NCBI GenBank assembly: GCA_035502515.1
Contig: DATJUH010000481.1
Location: 1 to 6,178, forward strand
From: Fen-671 sp035502515
Lineage (GTDB): Bacteria > Actinomycetota > Acidimicrobiia > Acidimicrobiales > Palsa-688
Reading direction: 5' to 3'
DNA length: 6,178 nucleotides
Made by a program: the position numbers and the translations under genes. Below the pieces are notes generated by a model. That model was not told the DNA's origin and did no database searches. It saw only the letters and a program-made list of their open reading frames with translations. Position 1 is the first letter of the stretch. Each line of letters begins with the position of its first letter. Shown in pieces: positions 5,978-6,178 of this stretch.

Positions 5978-6178
5978 GAGCGCCGCCGGGCCAGGCGGTC
6001 GGCTCGCTCCACCAGGGCGGGAGCGTCGAGCCGCTGACAAACGGCCCCGAAGTGGGCTGCCGGCCCCCGCCACCAAAGGCTGTCGAGGGCCGCTTCCCCT
6101 CCAGGCAGCAACGACCTGTCTACGACGCAGGTAGCCAGCCTCTTGAACAGCAGCGCCAGGTCGTGGTCGGCCCGGAAA
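5974..6178 (-). CDS. C-terminal end of an unidentified protein (continues beyond window)
   Basis: Read leftward from the window edge, a frame stays open for 67 codons and ends in TAA at 5976-5974. Its start lies outside the window. The residues include FRADHDLALLFKRLA, then RSLLPGGEAALDSLWW, and an Arg-rich end (LVERADRLARRRS). It looks like a soluble, mainly helical, basic C-terminus with no membrane segment. I do not recognise the family. Support for its being real: the frame is open to the edge, the residue composition is plausible (Trp, His and Cys spread among helix-forming residues), and its stop abuts the aat stop exactly, as in tightly packed convergent genes. With only 205 bases, a chance open frame in GC-rich DNA cannot be excluded. 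Confidence 0.55.
   Translation of the reverse strand, partial: FRADHDLALLFKRLATCVVDRSLLPGGEAALDSLWWRGPAAHFGAVCQRLDAPALVERADRLARRRS

Noticed and set aside
5480..6076. Minus-strand frame (198 codons) opposite aat
   Set aside because: It is antisense to conserved Aat motifs. The minus-strand frame ending at 5974 is a better candidate for the right edge, since it does not run across aat.
1..6178. CRISPR arrays, insertion sequences, tRNA/rRNA genes, attachment sites
   Set aside because: I saw no spaced direct repeats, transposase motifs, terminal inverted repeats or tRNA-like cloverleaf sequences. The region is filled by housekeeping-type coding sequence.

Overview
The window is a compact, high-GC stretch of bacterial chromosome. 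High GC, GTG and TTG starts, a stand-alone acyl-CoA carboxylase beta subunit coupled to a small epsilon-like protein, and a SigE-family ECF sigma factor together suggest an actinomycete (Actinomycetota), perhaps from a less-studied class such as Acidimicrobiia. The class-level guess is weak. I see no mobile element, CRISPR array, tRNA or rRNA gene.

Layout: (1) 1-1479 (+), purF, lacking its N-terminus at the window edge, followed one base later by (2) 1481-2569 (+), purM. The two form a purine biosynthesis operon. (3) Seven bases beyond purM, and convergent with it, lies a leftward pair: an acyl-CoA carboxylase carboxyltransferase (beta) subunit, 2846-4402 (-), and a 90-residue epsilon-like protein, 2577-2849 (-), joined by a GTGA stop/start overlap. 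(4) A 123-bp divergent intergenic region separates this pair from (5) a rightward SigE-family ECF sigma factor, 4526-5203 (+). (6) A short GC hairpin plus T-run follows it, and then aat, the leucyl/phenylalanyl-tRNA-protein transferase of the N-degron pathway, 5294-5977 (+). (7) The last 205 bases hold the C-terminal end of an unidentified leftward gene whose stop codon shares a TTAA with that of aat.

Functionally, purF and purM catalyse the first and fifth steps of de novo IMP synthesis. The carboxylase pair would make the CT half of a biotin-dependent acyl-CoA carboxylase; its biotin carboxylase/carrier (alpha) subunit is not in the window. The sigma factor and aat seem to be independent units. 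There is no gap above 300 bp without a gene.

This is mostly an ordinary core-genome region and I did not find a convincing new system. The points most worth checking are the carboxylase's specificity-position residue, the coupled epsilon-like protein, motif departures in PurM, the extended sigma factor without a visible anti-sigma partner, and the unidentified gene at the right edge.
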